NCBI GenBank assembly: GCA_977006965.1
Contig: OZ345377.1
Coordinates: 992,001 to 1,056,000 of the forward strand
From: Phymatolithon calcareum
Lineage: Eukaryota > Rhodophyta > Florideophyceae > Hapalidiales
Length of the DNA stretch: 64,000 nucleotides
Direction of reading: 5' to 3'
In this document: positions 51,831 through 62,299 of the stretch, piece by piece
Layout: each line of letters opens with the position of its first letter
Numbering within the stretch: the stretch's first letter is position 1
Made by a program: the position numbers and the translations under genes
The notes under the pieces: model-generated
What the model was told of the DNA's origin: nothing
Databases searched by the model: none
What the model saw: the letters and a program-made list of their open reading frames with translations, nothing else

Positions 51831-52208
51831 TCAGGACCCGACTTCAACATGAAAGAGAGGGGGCCGATCGTCAAGATGGATTGGGAACAGGGGGTAAATT
51901 ATCGATTGCAAAAATATTCCACCACGCAGGCTGTTGAGATCAGCGAGCCGAGCTACCCTTGTGAAACAGGTCTGGGAGTATCGTGCTGTGCTGTGCAGTG
52001 CGGCAGTCTCGTCCATGGACTGGACATGAGGCGCAATTCTCGAATTGGCGAAAGAGCGATCGCTGTCAGGAAGTAGCTCTTCGCCTTCCGTCCATGCTGT
52101 TGCTGCACCTGCTGCACTCACGCCTGGAGGCGATGTCGATGGGAAGCTGGACACAGCGCGACGAAGCAGCACAGGCGCTAATCGAGACGCGCCTCGCACG
52201 CTGAACAT
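51831..52208 (-). CDS. Hypothetical protein with a mitochondrial-type leader, 125 aa
   Basis: ATG 52208. The first 40 residues (MFSVRGASRLAPVLLRRAVS then SFPSTSPPG) contain R, S, A and L without acids, and could form the amphipathic helix of a mitochondrial presequence. The remainder is acidic to neutral with no domain I recognise. It could be the first exon of a longer gene, since the C-terminus looks non-conserved in character. It lies between the NLR gene and the poly-alanine gene. Confidence 0.4.
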   Translation of the reverse strand: MFSVRGASRLAPVLLRRAVSSFPSTSPPGVSAAGAATAWTEGEELLPDSDRSFANSRIAPHVQSMDETAALHSTARYSQTCFTRVARLADLNSLRGGIFLQSIIYPLFPIHLDDRPPLFHVEVGS

Positions 52209-52553
52209 GATGATGCATTACGCTTCTTACCGCATGAGGCCGGGCAGATTGACCATAGAAGGTCTTCCATTCCCTCCACCGAACACTCTCATCCGAGTGG
52301 AATGAAAGATGCCTTTGGAGCTTTGGTCATATTTACGAATATCGTATATTTTCTACCCAATGAAAATTATTTTCCGATGTGATGAGATTTTATCTCAATG
52401 TGCCATTGGTCAAAAAATTACAACGTTGTGTTCCATTGGCCGAGAACACGAACAGTCCCGTGATTAAAAATACAAGACGCCAAAAGGTAGCTTCGAACGG
52501 ATCCGTTCGCCGCTCGATCGCCATCAACCAGTCGAAGATTCCAGCGAGATTTG

Positions 52554-53711
52554 TTAAAGCGCCGCCGCTTTGTCCGCCCCCGTCAAAGCTTCCGTCCACC
52601 TTTTTTCACAACTTCCTTGCCAACTGCTGGCACGCACCGGCGTGGGAGCCACGATCTGATCGGCCCAAGTCACAGAACACGTTCTACGCGGCAGTGTCGC
52701 ATCATCATCATTGAACAACCCTGAAGGAACGACAAGCGTGAATTCAGCATCCACTTCCCCCGCTTCGCACGAAACCTGCAACACAGATGACCCCTCATTA
52801 TGTGCCGACGCATGAAGGCCGAGCGCTCGAGCACAGCGGGTGGCACCTAGCCATACGACTGGCAAATTTGGCGGCGCGCGCGCGGAAAGTACGGCTGCCA
52901 CTTCGGCATCCTCTGTCGCCAGAACGACGACATTGGCACTGACAATGACAGCAACAGCGGCAGCGGCAGCGGCAGCGGCAGCGGCAGCGGCAGCGGCAGC
53001 GGCAGCGGCAGCGGCAGCGGCAGCGGCAGTGGCAGCGGCGAGAGCGTTCAATTCTGCGCGTCCGCCCAGCGCGTCGCGGTCGCCCGCGTATGCACGTAGC
53101 GCTAGCGAGCTCCCCGTTCCACCCGGGGCGGTCTTGAGCGGCAGTGCGGTGCGTGAGATGCGCACTTTGCCAACGCTGATTGATGCGGGGCCGGTGGACA
53201 GAGTGCCGGATGGACACAAACCGGCCGTGACGAGCGGAAGTCGCTGAATGGAGGAGTCGGAGGTGGCGGCGGCGGCGGCGACGGGTGCGCGTATGAGTTG
53301 CGGTCCGATGCGCAGGAATTGGAAGACGAGGGCACCGTTTGCACGACAGGAGTCGGGACACATTAACGTGACTTTCACGGTGTCTGTGGAAGGTTTGAAA
53401 ATGGCGGGCGGGAAGGTGACAATGCTGACAATTTCTCCGAGAGCGGGGTCAAACATTTCAATGGAGAGGGCACCCACAAGTTCCGGTGACTTCGATGTGG
53501 CAGTTGAGACGGATGTGGGGAGGACAATGATGCATGGGGTTGAGCAGAGATGGGCGACATTTGTGGACGGAGAACCGGAGACATGGATTTCAATGTCTGC
53601 GACGGCACGCATGGATGGATGTCTGTTAAGAAACGACGATGTGAATGTAGTTGCGGTGGATATGGCATCGAAACTGAGACGCAGAGTGTCAAGCGCCAGC
53701 ACTGGGGTCAT
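52554..53711 (-). CDS. Hypothetical protein with a poly-alanine tract, 385 aa
   Basis: ATG 53711 (MTPVLALDTLRLSFDAI). No family recognised. It has alternating hydrophobic strands (ADIEIHVSGSP, VSIVTFPPAIF, ALVFQFLRIGPQLI), an uninterrupted run of more than 20 alanines encoded by a GCGGCA-type microsatellite at about 52950-53035, then VIVSANVVVLATEDAEVAAV and a C-terminal half with LPVVWLGATRCARALGL. The fold may be alpha/beta. The frame stays open throughout and in the same direction as a normal gene, so it is probably real. It is wedged between the intact NLR gene and its truncated copy, on the other strand. Confidence 0.6.
   Translation of the reverse strand: MTPVLALDTLRLSFDAISTATTFTSSFLNRHPSMRAVADIEIHVSGSPSTNVAHLCSTPCIIVLPTSVSTATSKSPELVGALSIEMFDPALGEIVSIVTFPPAIFKPSTDTVKVTLMCPDSCRANGALVFQFLRIGPQLIRAPVAAAAATSDSSIQRLPLVTAGLCPSGTLSTGPASISVGKVRISRTALPLKTAPGGTGSSLALRAYAGDRDALGGRAELNALAAATAAAAAAAAAAAAAAAAAAAAAAAAVAVIVSANVVVLATEDAEVAAVLSARAPPNLPVVWLGATRCARALGLHASAHNEGSSVLQVSCEAGEVDAEFTLVVPSGLFNDDDATLPRRTCSVTWADQIVAPTPVRASSWQGSCEKRWTEALTGADKAAAL
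52950..53035. repeat. GGCAGC hexanucleotide microsatellite
   Basis: About 14 units of GGCAGC (plus strand) with slight interruptions, encoding poly-Ala in the minus-strand gene and poly-Ala or Cys-Arg in other frames. Length is likely to vary between individuals. Confidence 0.9.
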
Positions 53712-53865
53712 TGGAAGTCGGAGGAGGGGGCGGAAATGCAATTGGGAGAATGTGTTTTGAAACTGCTCTTCCACAGTATTAGTCCTAGGCAACCTGCAAG
53801 TTGTCGTCGAGAATTTGCGAGACCGGCCCAGCGTAGCAGCACTTGGTTTATCATCTCCTTTGCCC

Positions 53866-55012
53866 CAAGTGTGTCAATGCATGTTCCGAAACCTCACTAT
53901 GTGCCGAAGCACGAGCTGCGATGGAGGGTGGATGCCGGACAAGTCTCCCGTATCGACTTTGAGAAGGGGGTTGATGCACTGTGTTTGAGCGAAGAACAAA
54001 ATATAATCGCATTCGCGCAAGGAGACGAAATCCATGTCTTCGATTTGCAAGCGATGTGTACTGTGCAGACACTGAAGAGTAATAGCGATTGGATCAGGAG
54101 TGTTGCAATGAGCGGGGACGGAAGTCGAATTGTTTCGGGATGTAATGAAGAAATTGTTCGTGTGTGGGATTGGCAGAGCGGAGAATGTGTGCTGGGACCA
54201 CTCCGTGGACACGACAATTGGGTGCAGTGCGTTGCAATGAGCAGGGATGGAAGTCGAATTGGTTCGGGATCTTTGGACAAAACTGTTCGTGTATGGGATG
54301 GGAGAGCGGAGAATGCGTACTGGGACCACTCCGTGGACACGAGGATGGTGTGCGGTACCTTGCGATGAGCGGGGACGGAAGTCGAATTGTTACAGGATCT
54401 GAAGACAAAACCGTCCGTGTATGGGATGGGGAGAGCGGAGAATGCGTGTTGGGACCACTCCGTGGACACGAGTTTGCTGTAGTGGGCGTTGCGATGAGCG
54501 GGGACGGAAGTCGAATAGTTTCGGGATCTTTGGACAAAGCAGTTCGTGTATGGGATGGGGAGAGCGGAGAACGTGTGCTGGGACTACTCCGTGGACACGA
54601 GGATTATGTGCGGTGCGTTACAATGAGCTGGGACGGAAGTCGAATTGTTTCGGGATGTGCTGACGGAACTGTTCGTGTATGGGATGGGCAGAGCGGAGCA
54701 TGCGTGAAGGATGAGATAACGGGGCGAGGAGAGATCAGAAGCCTTGAATTCGATGATGGCAGTGATTTGTGTGTTGTGCGTACGTCACGTGAGGTTTTTC
54801 TTTTGGACACTAGGACTGGAACTAAGATGCAATGTCCCGGATACATCATAGAGGGAGACAACGGCAAGATGTACGCAACAGGGCAGAATGCAAAGACTCA
54901 TGTCGCCACCATGCCATTTGAATGTGTCACATTTTGCTACAATAAGCTGCATTCAAGAGCTGCAGTTGGTCTCTCAGATGGTCAAGTTTTCATAGGAGAC
55001 ATCTTACTATAG
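53866..55012 (+). pseudogene. Truncated WD40 paralogue of the NLR gene
   Basis: Starts at the same point as residue ~723 of the NLR (MHVPKPHYVPKHELRWR), without any NB-ARC region. It contains one diverged blade, five or six WD units (SGDGSRIVSGS, TVRVWDGESGECVLGPLRG), a unique TRTGTKMQCPGYI segment and the same C-terminal cap ending LSDGQVFIGD. A single-base loss in a G run at about 54300 (GATGGGAG instead of GATGGGGAG) shifts the frame. Otherwise both parts are open, so the inactivation is recent or the fragment is still under some constraint. Confidence 0.85.
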
Positions 55013-55341
55013 CGCAGCATATAGTTAAATTTACCGTGCACGTAGTGGTTTTCAGACTAGGTGTCGTATTTTGTCGACTTACTGTCTGCTAGTGTTAAGT
55101 ACTGAGATTTGATGATACTTAGCTAAGAATGGAGTGTTCTCGGCAGATAGTGCAGGGCAATGCATCGCGAGCCCTTAAGGCCAAAATCGAGGCATAGCTT
55201 TCCGCCAATGGCGGCATGCACTGCGTGCCGTCTCCTTTTGTGCGTTTCATCTTCGGAGGGAAAAACTTGCAAACGCATTTTCTCCAGCCTCTGCCAATGA
55301 TCACGGCATACCAAGTTGTGCGCGCATGCGTATAACTGGAG

Positions 55342-55883
55342 TTGTCGGCGGCACCGGCAAATGCACCCGTATCCCGTGGCTCTGCACTCGTCCTCTTCGG
55401 TCTCGGAAGCTCCGGTCCTCAGTACGACAGCCGGCGTCACAATGTCAGGTTTACCGCGGTCGACGAATTCGCACCACGCCACCTCACGGACGGTATTTCA
55501 CCGATTGTAATGAACGCCCGCGTGCTGCACGTCGCGCAGCCTCGTACCACCACGAATGCTCCCGGCTGCACCTTCCGTGTGCTACTGAAGTACTCGGACA
55601 TCCCGCGTTCTGCGTTGCTTGTTTGTCTACGACGACAGGGCAGTCCTGCGAGGACGCTTGTAACCGCGTGCGTAGGCCACTGCAGGTAGGCCGTCGCATG
55701 TCCCTGTCGCAATTCGTCACACACTGGTCTGCCCAGCGCCGATTAGCTCGCGGTCATGTGCAGCACATCGTCGACGACATGAAATGCAATGCCTATGTGC
55801 TTTCTGTGTTTCTACGCCGCGTCTGCGATCTCCATGCCGTGACCGCCAGGCACGACAACTGCCCTATTGGTATTGGCGATTAA
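55342..55883 (+). pseudogene. Peptidyl-tRNA-hydrolase-like gene, nearly full length, broken
   Basis: Segments in two frames follow the PTH order: LVLFGLGSSGPQYDSRRHNV (catalytic His in RHN), VAQPRTTTNAPGCTFRVLLK (the usual P-x-T-Y-M-N-x-S-G region), SALLV then YDDRAVLRGRL after a frameshift, and a C-terminal piece YVLSVFLRRVCDL. PTH recycles peptidyl-tRNA in bacteria and organelles. Stops and frameshifts after residue ~95 make this copy non-functional. It follows the truncated WD40 copy just as the N-terminal relic follows the intact NLR gene. Confidence 0.7.
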
Positions 55884-56491
55884 TGACACAGGTTTGAAAA
55901 TGTTTTCACCAAACACGTCTCGAAAAGACTCTCCGGCCGGTGATATCGTATCTGCTTCTCCTCCTTCTCCATTGCGTCGCCAATCCCGCCCACGGGAGAG
56001 TAGGCTGTGCGACCCCGCATTTGCAATGCCTCGCCACGCACCAAGTACCTGATTACACTTGAAAGCCTTTCCACAACATCACAGTTTCGCAGCCGTGCAA
56101 GTGCGACGGACGCCCTTGCGAGCAGAAAGTCTCCCACCAAGCATCGTGCACTAGCGAAGCTGCATGAATCAGGTTGGCAATCTCTGCGAGTCAACATTGA
56201 AGTAACGGAATTGGCACCGGTGCACCGCATTGCCCGGCGGCGGAGGCATGTGTGAATCAAGATTGCAATCACCGGGCGCACACGCTTCCCGCGCAGTGGA
56301 GCAGATGGGCGGCCGCCGCGTCCAATGGGGATGTTGCAGCAAGTGCTCGTTTGCGAATAGTGAGCCGCGGCTCGGTCAGGCGGTCGAGCTCGCCAATCGC
56401 GAGCGAGAATGGGTAACTTTAATGGATTTGTGTGGAATGACCCGATACGTCGATGACCACCGATGGCACAGACAGCCCTGATTTTCGCCAA
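55884..56491. other. Duplicated block X and downstream sequence
   Basis: The first ~170 bp match the inverted copy at 46259-46459. Open frames exist on both strands here (plus to 56255, minus 55880-56491), but neither has a domain I know. The longer minus frame lacks an upstream ATG. Confidence 0.45.
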
Positions 56492-56798
56492 GCTACATAT
56501 AGCGCTCTACCAGCTAGTACCCATACATGAGGAGCATCCACCTGGCTGTGTCGAAAAGGATAGCACACATTTGTACAGTGCCACATTCCCCTTGTTTTAC
56601 GCATTTTTCTCATGCACCAATTTACTAACAGTGGGTCTTTTCTGATATGTATATAGATATTATCTATTTATCGATATATCTATTTAGAGATATCTCCGTC
56701 ACATTCTAACAGCAACGAGACGACGGAGAGGCGTTCGCCTCTCACGCCATACAAATCATTGGCCTTACCCTACGTCTACACAACATGTTTATGTAGTA

Positions 56799-57960
56799 GG
56801 GGAATTTAGTAAAATGATCACGTACTTTGCCGTATTTTGTAAAATGACCACCATGCACGGGTGCTGTGATCGGAGCCGTACTGTAATGAGGGGCAGATTG
56901 AAATTGTGAGGTCCAAAAACTGATTTATTCATCAGAGAATTACCGAGCCCCTGCCTTATCTTCCTCCATGGGGCCGGGCACCTCAATAAAACGAAACTAA
57001 ATACGCAGAAGTCTGACTTTGTGCTCTTTACAACTGCAAAAGTGTAACATTTAAGAGCAGCATGATTGGAGAGAGAAGACTTCAGGTCTGAATTTCGGTG
57101 GTAAAAGGTCCGTCCATTTTGAAGAACTTTGGGGAAAATTGTGGTTGTCTACCCAAAAAAGGCGTGTCTGCAATGTCGGTGAGTAGCTCTATTGTTCGTA
57201 ATAAATACTGGAAAAAATGTAAAAATATTGGAAATCACAGTTGTTTCCGTTCTGTTTCGGGATTAGATCCCTTCGACGATCAGATGCTGTAGACATGCCC
57301 ACTTTTGTCGTTGAACCGCAAAGTGCACTAGACCCTCTTCTTGTACTGGTTGTTTGGTAGATTCCCCTGGAGCCCTTAGTCTGGTTGTGGAATGCTACTG
57401 AGTAAATAGCATTACCTACAGGTGCACTATCCGCACGGTACTCCTTAAGTTTAAATGGACCAAACGAGAGTGCAAGAAACTGACCAACACCATCAACAAG
57501 CTGACGAGCCACTGGCCGAGGCCGGCATCTTGACCCTACCGGGAGAACTGACTCAAAACTGCACTGAATGACCCCCACAAGTGAGATCCCTGTCCCGAGT
57601 TGTCAGTGGCGATCAGTCTCACGTCAAACCGTTTCCCCCTTTTTGGCTTTTCTCAGCCATCAAAGGCGAAACTCGTCATCATTTGAGCGAGATATCCAAA
57701 GCGCTAGTTAGTTTCCTCTTTCCGCCACGCCAGGGGAGCCCAGGGAATAGCATAAAACCATAACCATACACTGTACAGTACGCTTGAAGAGAAATCTCTG
57801 TGGCACTCGCGCAAACTCAGGTCTCAACAGTCCTGATATGTGGACCTCTTGCCGTTTGCTGACAGTCTGAATCAAGATCATAACAACACCCGTGCTTGGT
57901 GGTCATTTTACAAAATTTTACAAAAGATGGCAAAGTACGTGGTCATTTAACCAAATCCCC
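56799..57960. mobile_element. 1.16-kb element with ~65-bp terminal inverted repeats
   Basis: The left end (56799-56865: GGGGAATTTAGTAAAATGA, then ACGTACTTTGCC and CACGGGTG) matches the reverse complement of the right end (57886-57960) with few differences. I see no clear target-site duplication and no transposase. The interior holds only unrecognised frames up to 129 codons (57189-57578 minus). It looks like a non-autonomous DNA transposon (MITE-like) or a solo composite. Confidence 0.7.
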
Positions 57961-58358
57961 AAAGTTTTACTGTCGCATTGATTGCTCTGAGAAACGGATG
58001 AGTAGTAGGTGCTGCTAGGGTGAGTATGATGGTACGTTTGGCCATGCCTGGCTATTTAATGAATTTTCCCTATTTTTATGGCCATTTAGTGAATTTCTTC
58101 AATCTAAATTGATAGGTGGACACAGCGCCATGTATTCTATTTAGATTTGTCGTATATGATACGAGACCGAAAATTTCATAGGACACTCGCATGATGTTCG
58201 TCATAAATAGAGCTCTTGTTTCGCCAAAGATGCGACAGTAAACAATCTCCCACAACCTGAACTACACTGTAATAGACCGTATACCGTCACTTTGGGCCTT
58301 TCAACGCAACAGAGAAGAAGGACTCTTGAACGCTGGCGAGAAAGCTGAGTAGCCATAC
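57961..58358. other. Intergenic, with a TIR-like remnant
   Basis: Near 58055-58100 the motif family (GG)CATTTAGTGAATTT occurs twice, similar in style to the terminal repeats of the preceding element. It may be part of an older related copy. No gene is seen before the VOC gene. Confidence 0.35.
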
Positions 58359-58823
58359 ATGTACGCAACACTCGAATTACTGCACGCGCTGTATAGGAGA
58401 CGGCGCAGGCCTTCCACAGCTCAATTGGCCCCGTCTCGAATGGAGGCCACTCTGGATCATGTCGCCTTCTCCGCGCGAGACCCGATGCTCCTTGTGACTT
58501 TCTACACGAGTGTGTTGCAGTTTACTGCGGAAAAGGTCGAGGAGTACCAGGCGGGGAAAGTTTTATTCCCCAGTGTCCGCCTCAATCCGGCAACTATTAT
58601 TGACTTTATCCCTACCTCCAATCCAGACGCAGTTGTCCGCACTGGGCATATCTGCATGTGCATTACGAAAGATGCGTTCGAGGCTTTGATCGTTCGTCTT
58701 GCGAAGCACAATATTCCAACGGAAGGACCGCCGAAACTCCTGTCCGGTGCGCGCGGTGATGGATGGGCTTTATATGTCCAAGATCCGGAGAAAAATATGC
58801 TGGAGTTCCGATGGTATCCCTGA
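58359..58823 (+). CDS. VOC (glyoxalase/dioxygenase fold) superfamily protein
   Basis: 154 aa, ATG 58359; a second Met at residue 28 starts MEATLDHVAFSARDP, the usual first strand of a vicinal-oxygen-chelate module. One complete beta-alpha-beta-beta-beta pair of modules is present: LDHVAF with the first metal-ligand His, FYTSVLQF, GHICMCI with the second His, and the end WALYVQDPEKNMLEFRW with the terminal Glu. These match the metal-binding His/Glu positions of the glyoxalase I, fosfomycin-resistance and dioxygenase folds. The substrate cannot be told from sequence. Residues 1-27 are basic and could be a leader or an artefact of start choice. Confidence 0.85.
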   Translation: MYATLELLHALYRRRRRPSTAQLAPSRMEATLDHVAFSARDPMLLVTFYTSVLQFTAEKVEEYQAGKVLFPSVRLNPATIIDFIPTSNPDAVVRTGHICMCITKDAFEALIVRLAKHNIPTEGPPKLLSGARGDGWALYVQDPEKNMLEFRWYP

Positions 58824-59449
58824 TTGTTGCAGAGCTGAGAATTATTACTGAGAGAACCCATGTTCTGATGGCCTATGCGAAAGTTACCTTGTCTTTTCAA
58901 CACCAGATTCCTTCTCCTCGACTGCATGTTCACGACCACCGCGTTTTCGTACCGCACGTGGTCTGAAATCACAATTCGAACTTCCTTTGCGTTCGGCGCT
59001 TGAGTATATGTGGTATTGCGTTGGTCGGTGACATATTTCACTTCACTTCTGTGCCTTGGTTTTGCTCGTTGTATTACTTTCACAGTGGTCGTCGCGACTC
59101 CGCGGTGCATCATGAAAGTCCCACATGCACCAGAGGACTTTTCAGTCGCCAGCAGTCAAATGTACCGTACGGTCTTCCACGGAATTCTTTTCTGCAGCTG
59201 TGCACACACTCGATTTCGAACGCAAGGGTGAAGACTTTTCCCGCGTGTCGCAGCGTTGTCTAATCACATTTGTGGAGGAACTTCCCCAGTGCGAGGTTGA
59301 GTAGATGGCTGGTGCAGGTGCAGGTGCGGAAGCAAAAATTGCAAGCGCGCAAGTTCGTTTATTATGGGAACGACATTCGCTGTATTAACGTAATGCTAGT
59401 AAAGAAGCTTACTTTCACATTTAAGATTGTGTTCCTCGGCATGACATTT
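58824..59449. other. Intergenic region between convergent genes
   Basis: The VOC gene and the glycosyltransferase converge on this stretch. It should hold both 3' untranslated regions; no separate gene is seen. Confidence 0.4.
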
Positions 59450-60874
59450 TCATGGCGCAATAATTTCTGATCGAGGTACGGGCTCGAGTATTGTGCGTGA
59501 CACATTCTGCGCCAGTTGTGCTGCGTAGTGATTCCACCACTCGATTACTTCCTTCTGCAACGCGTCAACTTTTTCCGGCTGATCCACAAAGCCCTCCACG
59601 AAGGTCACCATTGGTTCCACACCGCCGTCAATAACAAGTTTGCGCTGCGGGAAAAACGCGTTAGTATCCGCCTCCTCGCAATTCTCGATAACAGGTATCG
59701 CTCCAAGCGCGAGCGCCTCATAAATGCGATGTGTCTCCATAACATTGCCACACGGTGCAAACACAAACGCAGACTCCAGGATTGATTTCAAATGACCTTG
59801 TTTGGGGTCATTCTTCCCGGTGCCGAAATCGCCATCACCGCCAAACTTTCGCGCCACAAGTATCTGTCCCTTCCCTCTAAGATCTTTTGAGCCGCGAATC
59901 CTCTTCAGCAGTTTGGCGCGCTGTTTACGGAGTGACCCTGAGAATGTGTACAGATAAGGGCGGCGCGAGGCTGGTAGGAAATTATGCCGTCCGCAACTGC
60001 ACGTCAAGGGTGAGTTGCGAAGGAACGGGAGCCACTCCTTGCGCGTCCCTACCGCGCCCTTTTCCGGCGACTCAGGTGTGCAGAACGAGGGCATCTGATG
60101 CCCAAGCGGGATGTATTGCGCATGCCTGGGCATCGGTGAGATCCAGTAGTTGCGCAGTACAAAGTCGGCATTCACATACCACGGCCAATTGTCGCGGTAT
60201 TTCTCATTGCATATATGGAAAACGCCGACGCGCAACGAACGCTTCAACGCATTAGTTTCGCCGTGTGCATCTTCTTCTAAAGAGCGCCATGCATTGAGAG
60301 CGACGAGGTCGTTTGGCTCCGCGTGAATCTTCGAGCGGTGCGGGATGAGCACAACGTCTCCTATTTTCGCAAGTTGCTGCACCTCCTTAACAGAGTCAGC
60401 AATGCGCACATCGCGGAATCCAGCAAGCATGTAGCACCGGATGGCAAAGTAGAACTTGCAGAAGTAGTTGTATCTATATCCGCAGCGCATTTCACTGTTT
60501 GGTAGTATAAATAGCGTGCGAGTCCCTGCAGGGTCGGTTTGTGCTCGGAGGGCTGATCCATCTGGTGGCGTAATGGAGTAGAGACTAGAGGGCGATGTCG
60601 TGTCGAACGGCGGCTCTGTGCGGAGCACGAGAGAAACGTTATGTCGTACGGGTCGTGCTCGGGTCAAATGCCGCAGTATCAAAATTATGGAGACGGCACC
60701 GAGCACTGCATAGCCGAGCCGCCGTGGGCGGGATATCGTTTGTCCTACCTTCCCCATTTTTAGAGGTGCCAGTGATGGAATCAGGCCGGCTCGTCGGCGC
60801 ATGGCGAGGAAGGAGCTACGCAAGAAGTGCACCCATTCGCGTCTAGGCCTCGAGCCCAGCGTGTAGGTACACAT
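59450..60874 (-). CDS. Type II membrane glycosyltransferase, exostosin/RXYLT1-like
   Basis: 474 aa from ATG 60874; an internal ATG at 60757 would give a shorter cytosolic tail (MGKVGQTISRPRR) right before the membrane anchor LGYAVLGAVSIILILRHL. Beyond a stem region, the lumenal part has YFCKFYFAIRCYMLAGFRD, WPWYVNADFVLRNYW and the C-terminal donor-binding core SILESAFVFAPCGNVMETHR followed by IYEALALGAIPVIEN. That core is characteristic of exostosin-type (GT47) and related ribitol-xylosyltransferase-like enzymes. A Golgi location and a role in sulfated galactan or N-/O-glycan synthesis are inferred. A decayed copy lies at 36.1-37.2 kb. Confidence 0.85.
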   Translation of the reverse strand: MCTYTLGSRPRREWVHFLRSSFLAMRRRAGLIPSLAPLKMGKVGQTISRPRRLGYAVLGAVSIILILRHLTRARPVRHNVSLVLRTEPPFDTTSPSSLYSITPPDGSALRAQTDPAGTRTLFILPNSEMRCGYRYNYFCKFYFAIRCYMLAGFRDVRIADSVKEVQQLAKIGDVVLIPHRSKIHAEPNDLVALNAWRSLEEDAHGETNALKRSLRVGVFHICNEKYRDNWPWYVNADFVLRNYWISPMPRHAQYIPLGHQMPSFCTPESPEKGAVGTRKEWLPFLRNSPLTCSCGRHNFLPASRRPYLYTFSGSLRKQRAKLLKRIRGSKDLRGKGQILVARKFGGDGDFGTGKNDPKQGHLKSILESAFVFAPCGNVMETHRIYEALALGAIPVIENCEEADTNAFFPQRKLVIDGGVEPMVTFVEGFVDQPEKVDALQKEVIEWWNHYAAQLAQNVSRTILEPVPRSEIIAP

Positions 60875-61657
60875 GGGTTTGAATGGCAGTGAACTGGCAT
60901 TTGAATTCAAGTTGGCCTCTGGGCTACCGGCTCTGCTCGGGCTCTGGAGCCCCGGGCGTCATGTATTTGGCCCAGTTGAGTGTTTGGACTTCTCGATTTG
61001 TAGCGTTGAAACACCAATTGGTCACATTGCGAAAAATCGCCAGATAGTAAGCATAGCAAGGGGGCATCAAGCGCTTTGGTAGCTGAGACAAAACACAGTT
61101 ATGAAGCTATCCTCTCTCCCCTGCAAAGGAAATGGAACGTGTGCGTGGTCCGTACCGGTTAGATTGCCACGGTAATAAAGAGGAATCACCTCTAAGGTGC
61201 AAATCGACCACGGAAGCTTCACATTCTCGCAAGAAGGGAAGGCAGGTAGTGGAAGAAGATTGAGAATTTGCAATTCCGCTGTTACAGCCTGCGCGACGAA
61301 AGTTCATCGCCGCCCTACGGCACACCATTCAGATCTCAGCAATCATTCGTCGGAAGGAGCATGGTGTCAATTCATATCGACAGATTGTTTAGGTGCCTGG
61401 CACGTATAAGAACGGGAAAAAAGTGTTCCGGGCATTCGATTTTCCTTATTTTATAAACTTGCTTCCATCTTCCTACATCGAGAACTTCTACACCATCGAG
61501 CGCGAAACGATGTCGTCAGTGTCAACATTCGACCCCACGCTTAATTCCATATCGGCGACAATTCGCCATACCGCGCAAGAGCGATGGCCCCATCGCACAC
61601 GTTATCCAGATCGCATGAGGAATGCCAAGCGCATGACATCGTTTTCGCAAAAGTAAG
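60875..61657. other. Intergenic region upstream of the glycosyltransferase
   Basis: Contains the glycosyltransferase promoter side and the 3' side of eL36. No gene or repeat is recognised; short open frames only. Confidence 0.4.
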
Positions 61658-61960
61658 TTAACTGTGCTTGCTGCGAAGGGCGTCAGACATTTCCTCACGC
61701 TTCTTCTTGGCACGAAGGTGGGTGCCCAGACGTCTCTTAGCAAACTTGAGCGCACGCTTGTCTCGTCCAATGCGCAGAAGCTCGATCATGCGCTTCTCGT
61801 ACGGCGCGAATCCGCAGACTTCACGGATCACAGACTTAACGAGAATAGAGCGCTCCGTCCGGGCGCCCTTCTTGAGGGTGGCTGCATATCGCGGCGCCGG
61901 CGCACGTTTGGTCACAATGTGGCCTTTATTGAGCCCGACGGCAATCCCTGGTTTCACCAT
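61658..61960 (-). CDS. RPL36: 60S ribosomal protein eL36
   Basis: 100 aa, ATG 61960. The sequence [33 protein letters not shown] and the C-terminal run [20 protein letters not shown] are hallmark eL36 motifs, and the length is right for the family. It is very basic, as expected for a large-subunit surface protein. The frame is open upstream, but the conserved N-terminus (x-AVGLNKGH) begins here. It is divergent with the cyclophilin gene, 339 bp apart, so the two may share a promoter region. Confidence 0.96.
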   Translation of the reverse strand: MVKPGIAVGLNKGHIVTKRAPAPRYAATLKKGARTERSILVKSVIREVCGFAPYEKRMIELLRIGRDKRALKFAKRRLGTHLRAKKKREEMSDALRSKHS

Positions 61961-62299
61961 GACGGAAGTTTTGCGGAGCGAATGCCGAGGGAGTGCACGT
62001 CCTCTGCAAACACCGATAGACAATCTTGGCGCCGTAGGGAAGGATAGAGATATGACAATGGGTCGCCGGCCGTCGATCGTGTCTGATTTAGGGTATTTCG
62101 TATACTGTACGTGACACGTCGCACATAATGCCGGAGACCCAAAAACAATACAGTTTCTGTTTGTGGTTCTCTGAAGCGCCAAAATATTTCCAAAAAATAG
62201 CATCACGTCAAGAGCACTGAGATCAATGCGAGATAGAAGCATGCATCCTTTTTGCATTGTCAGAAACATATTCTCCTGGTCTCGGCAAGCAAACTCGCC

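Noticed and set aside
61664-62114. Plus-strand frames over eL36
   Set aside because: Shadows of the highly basic, conserved eL36 gene on the other strand.
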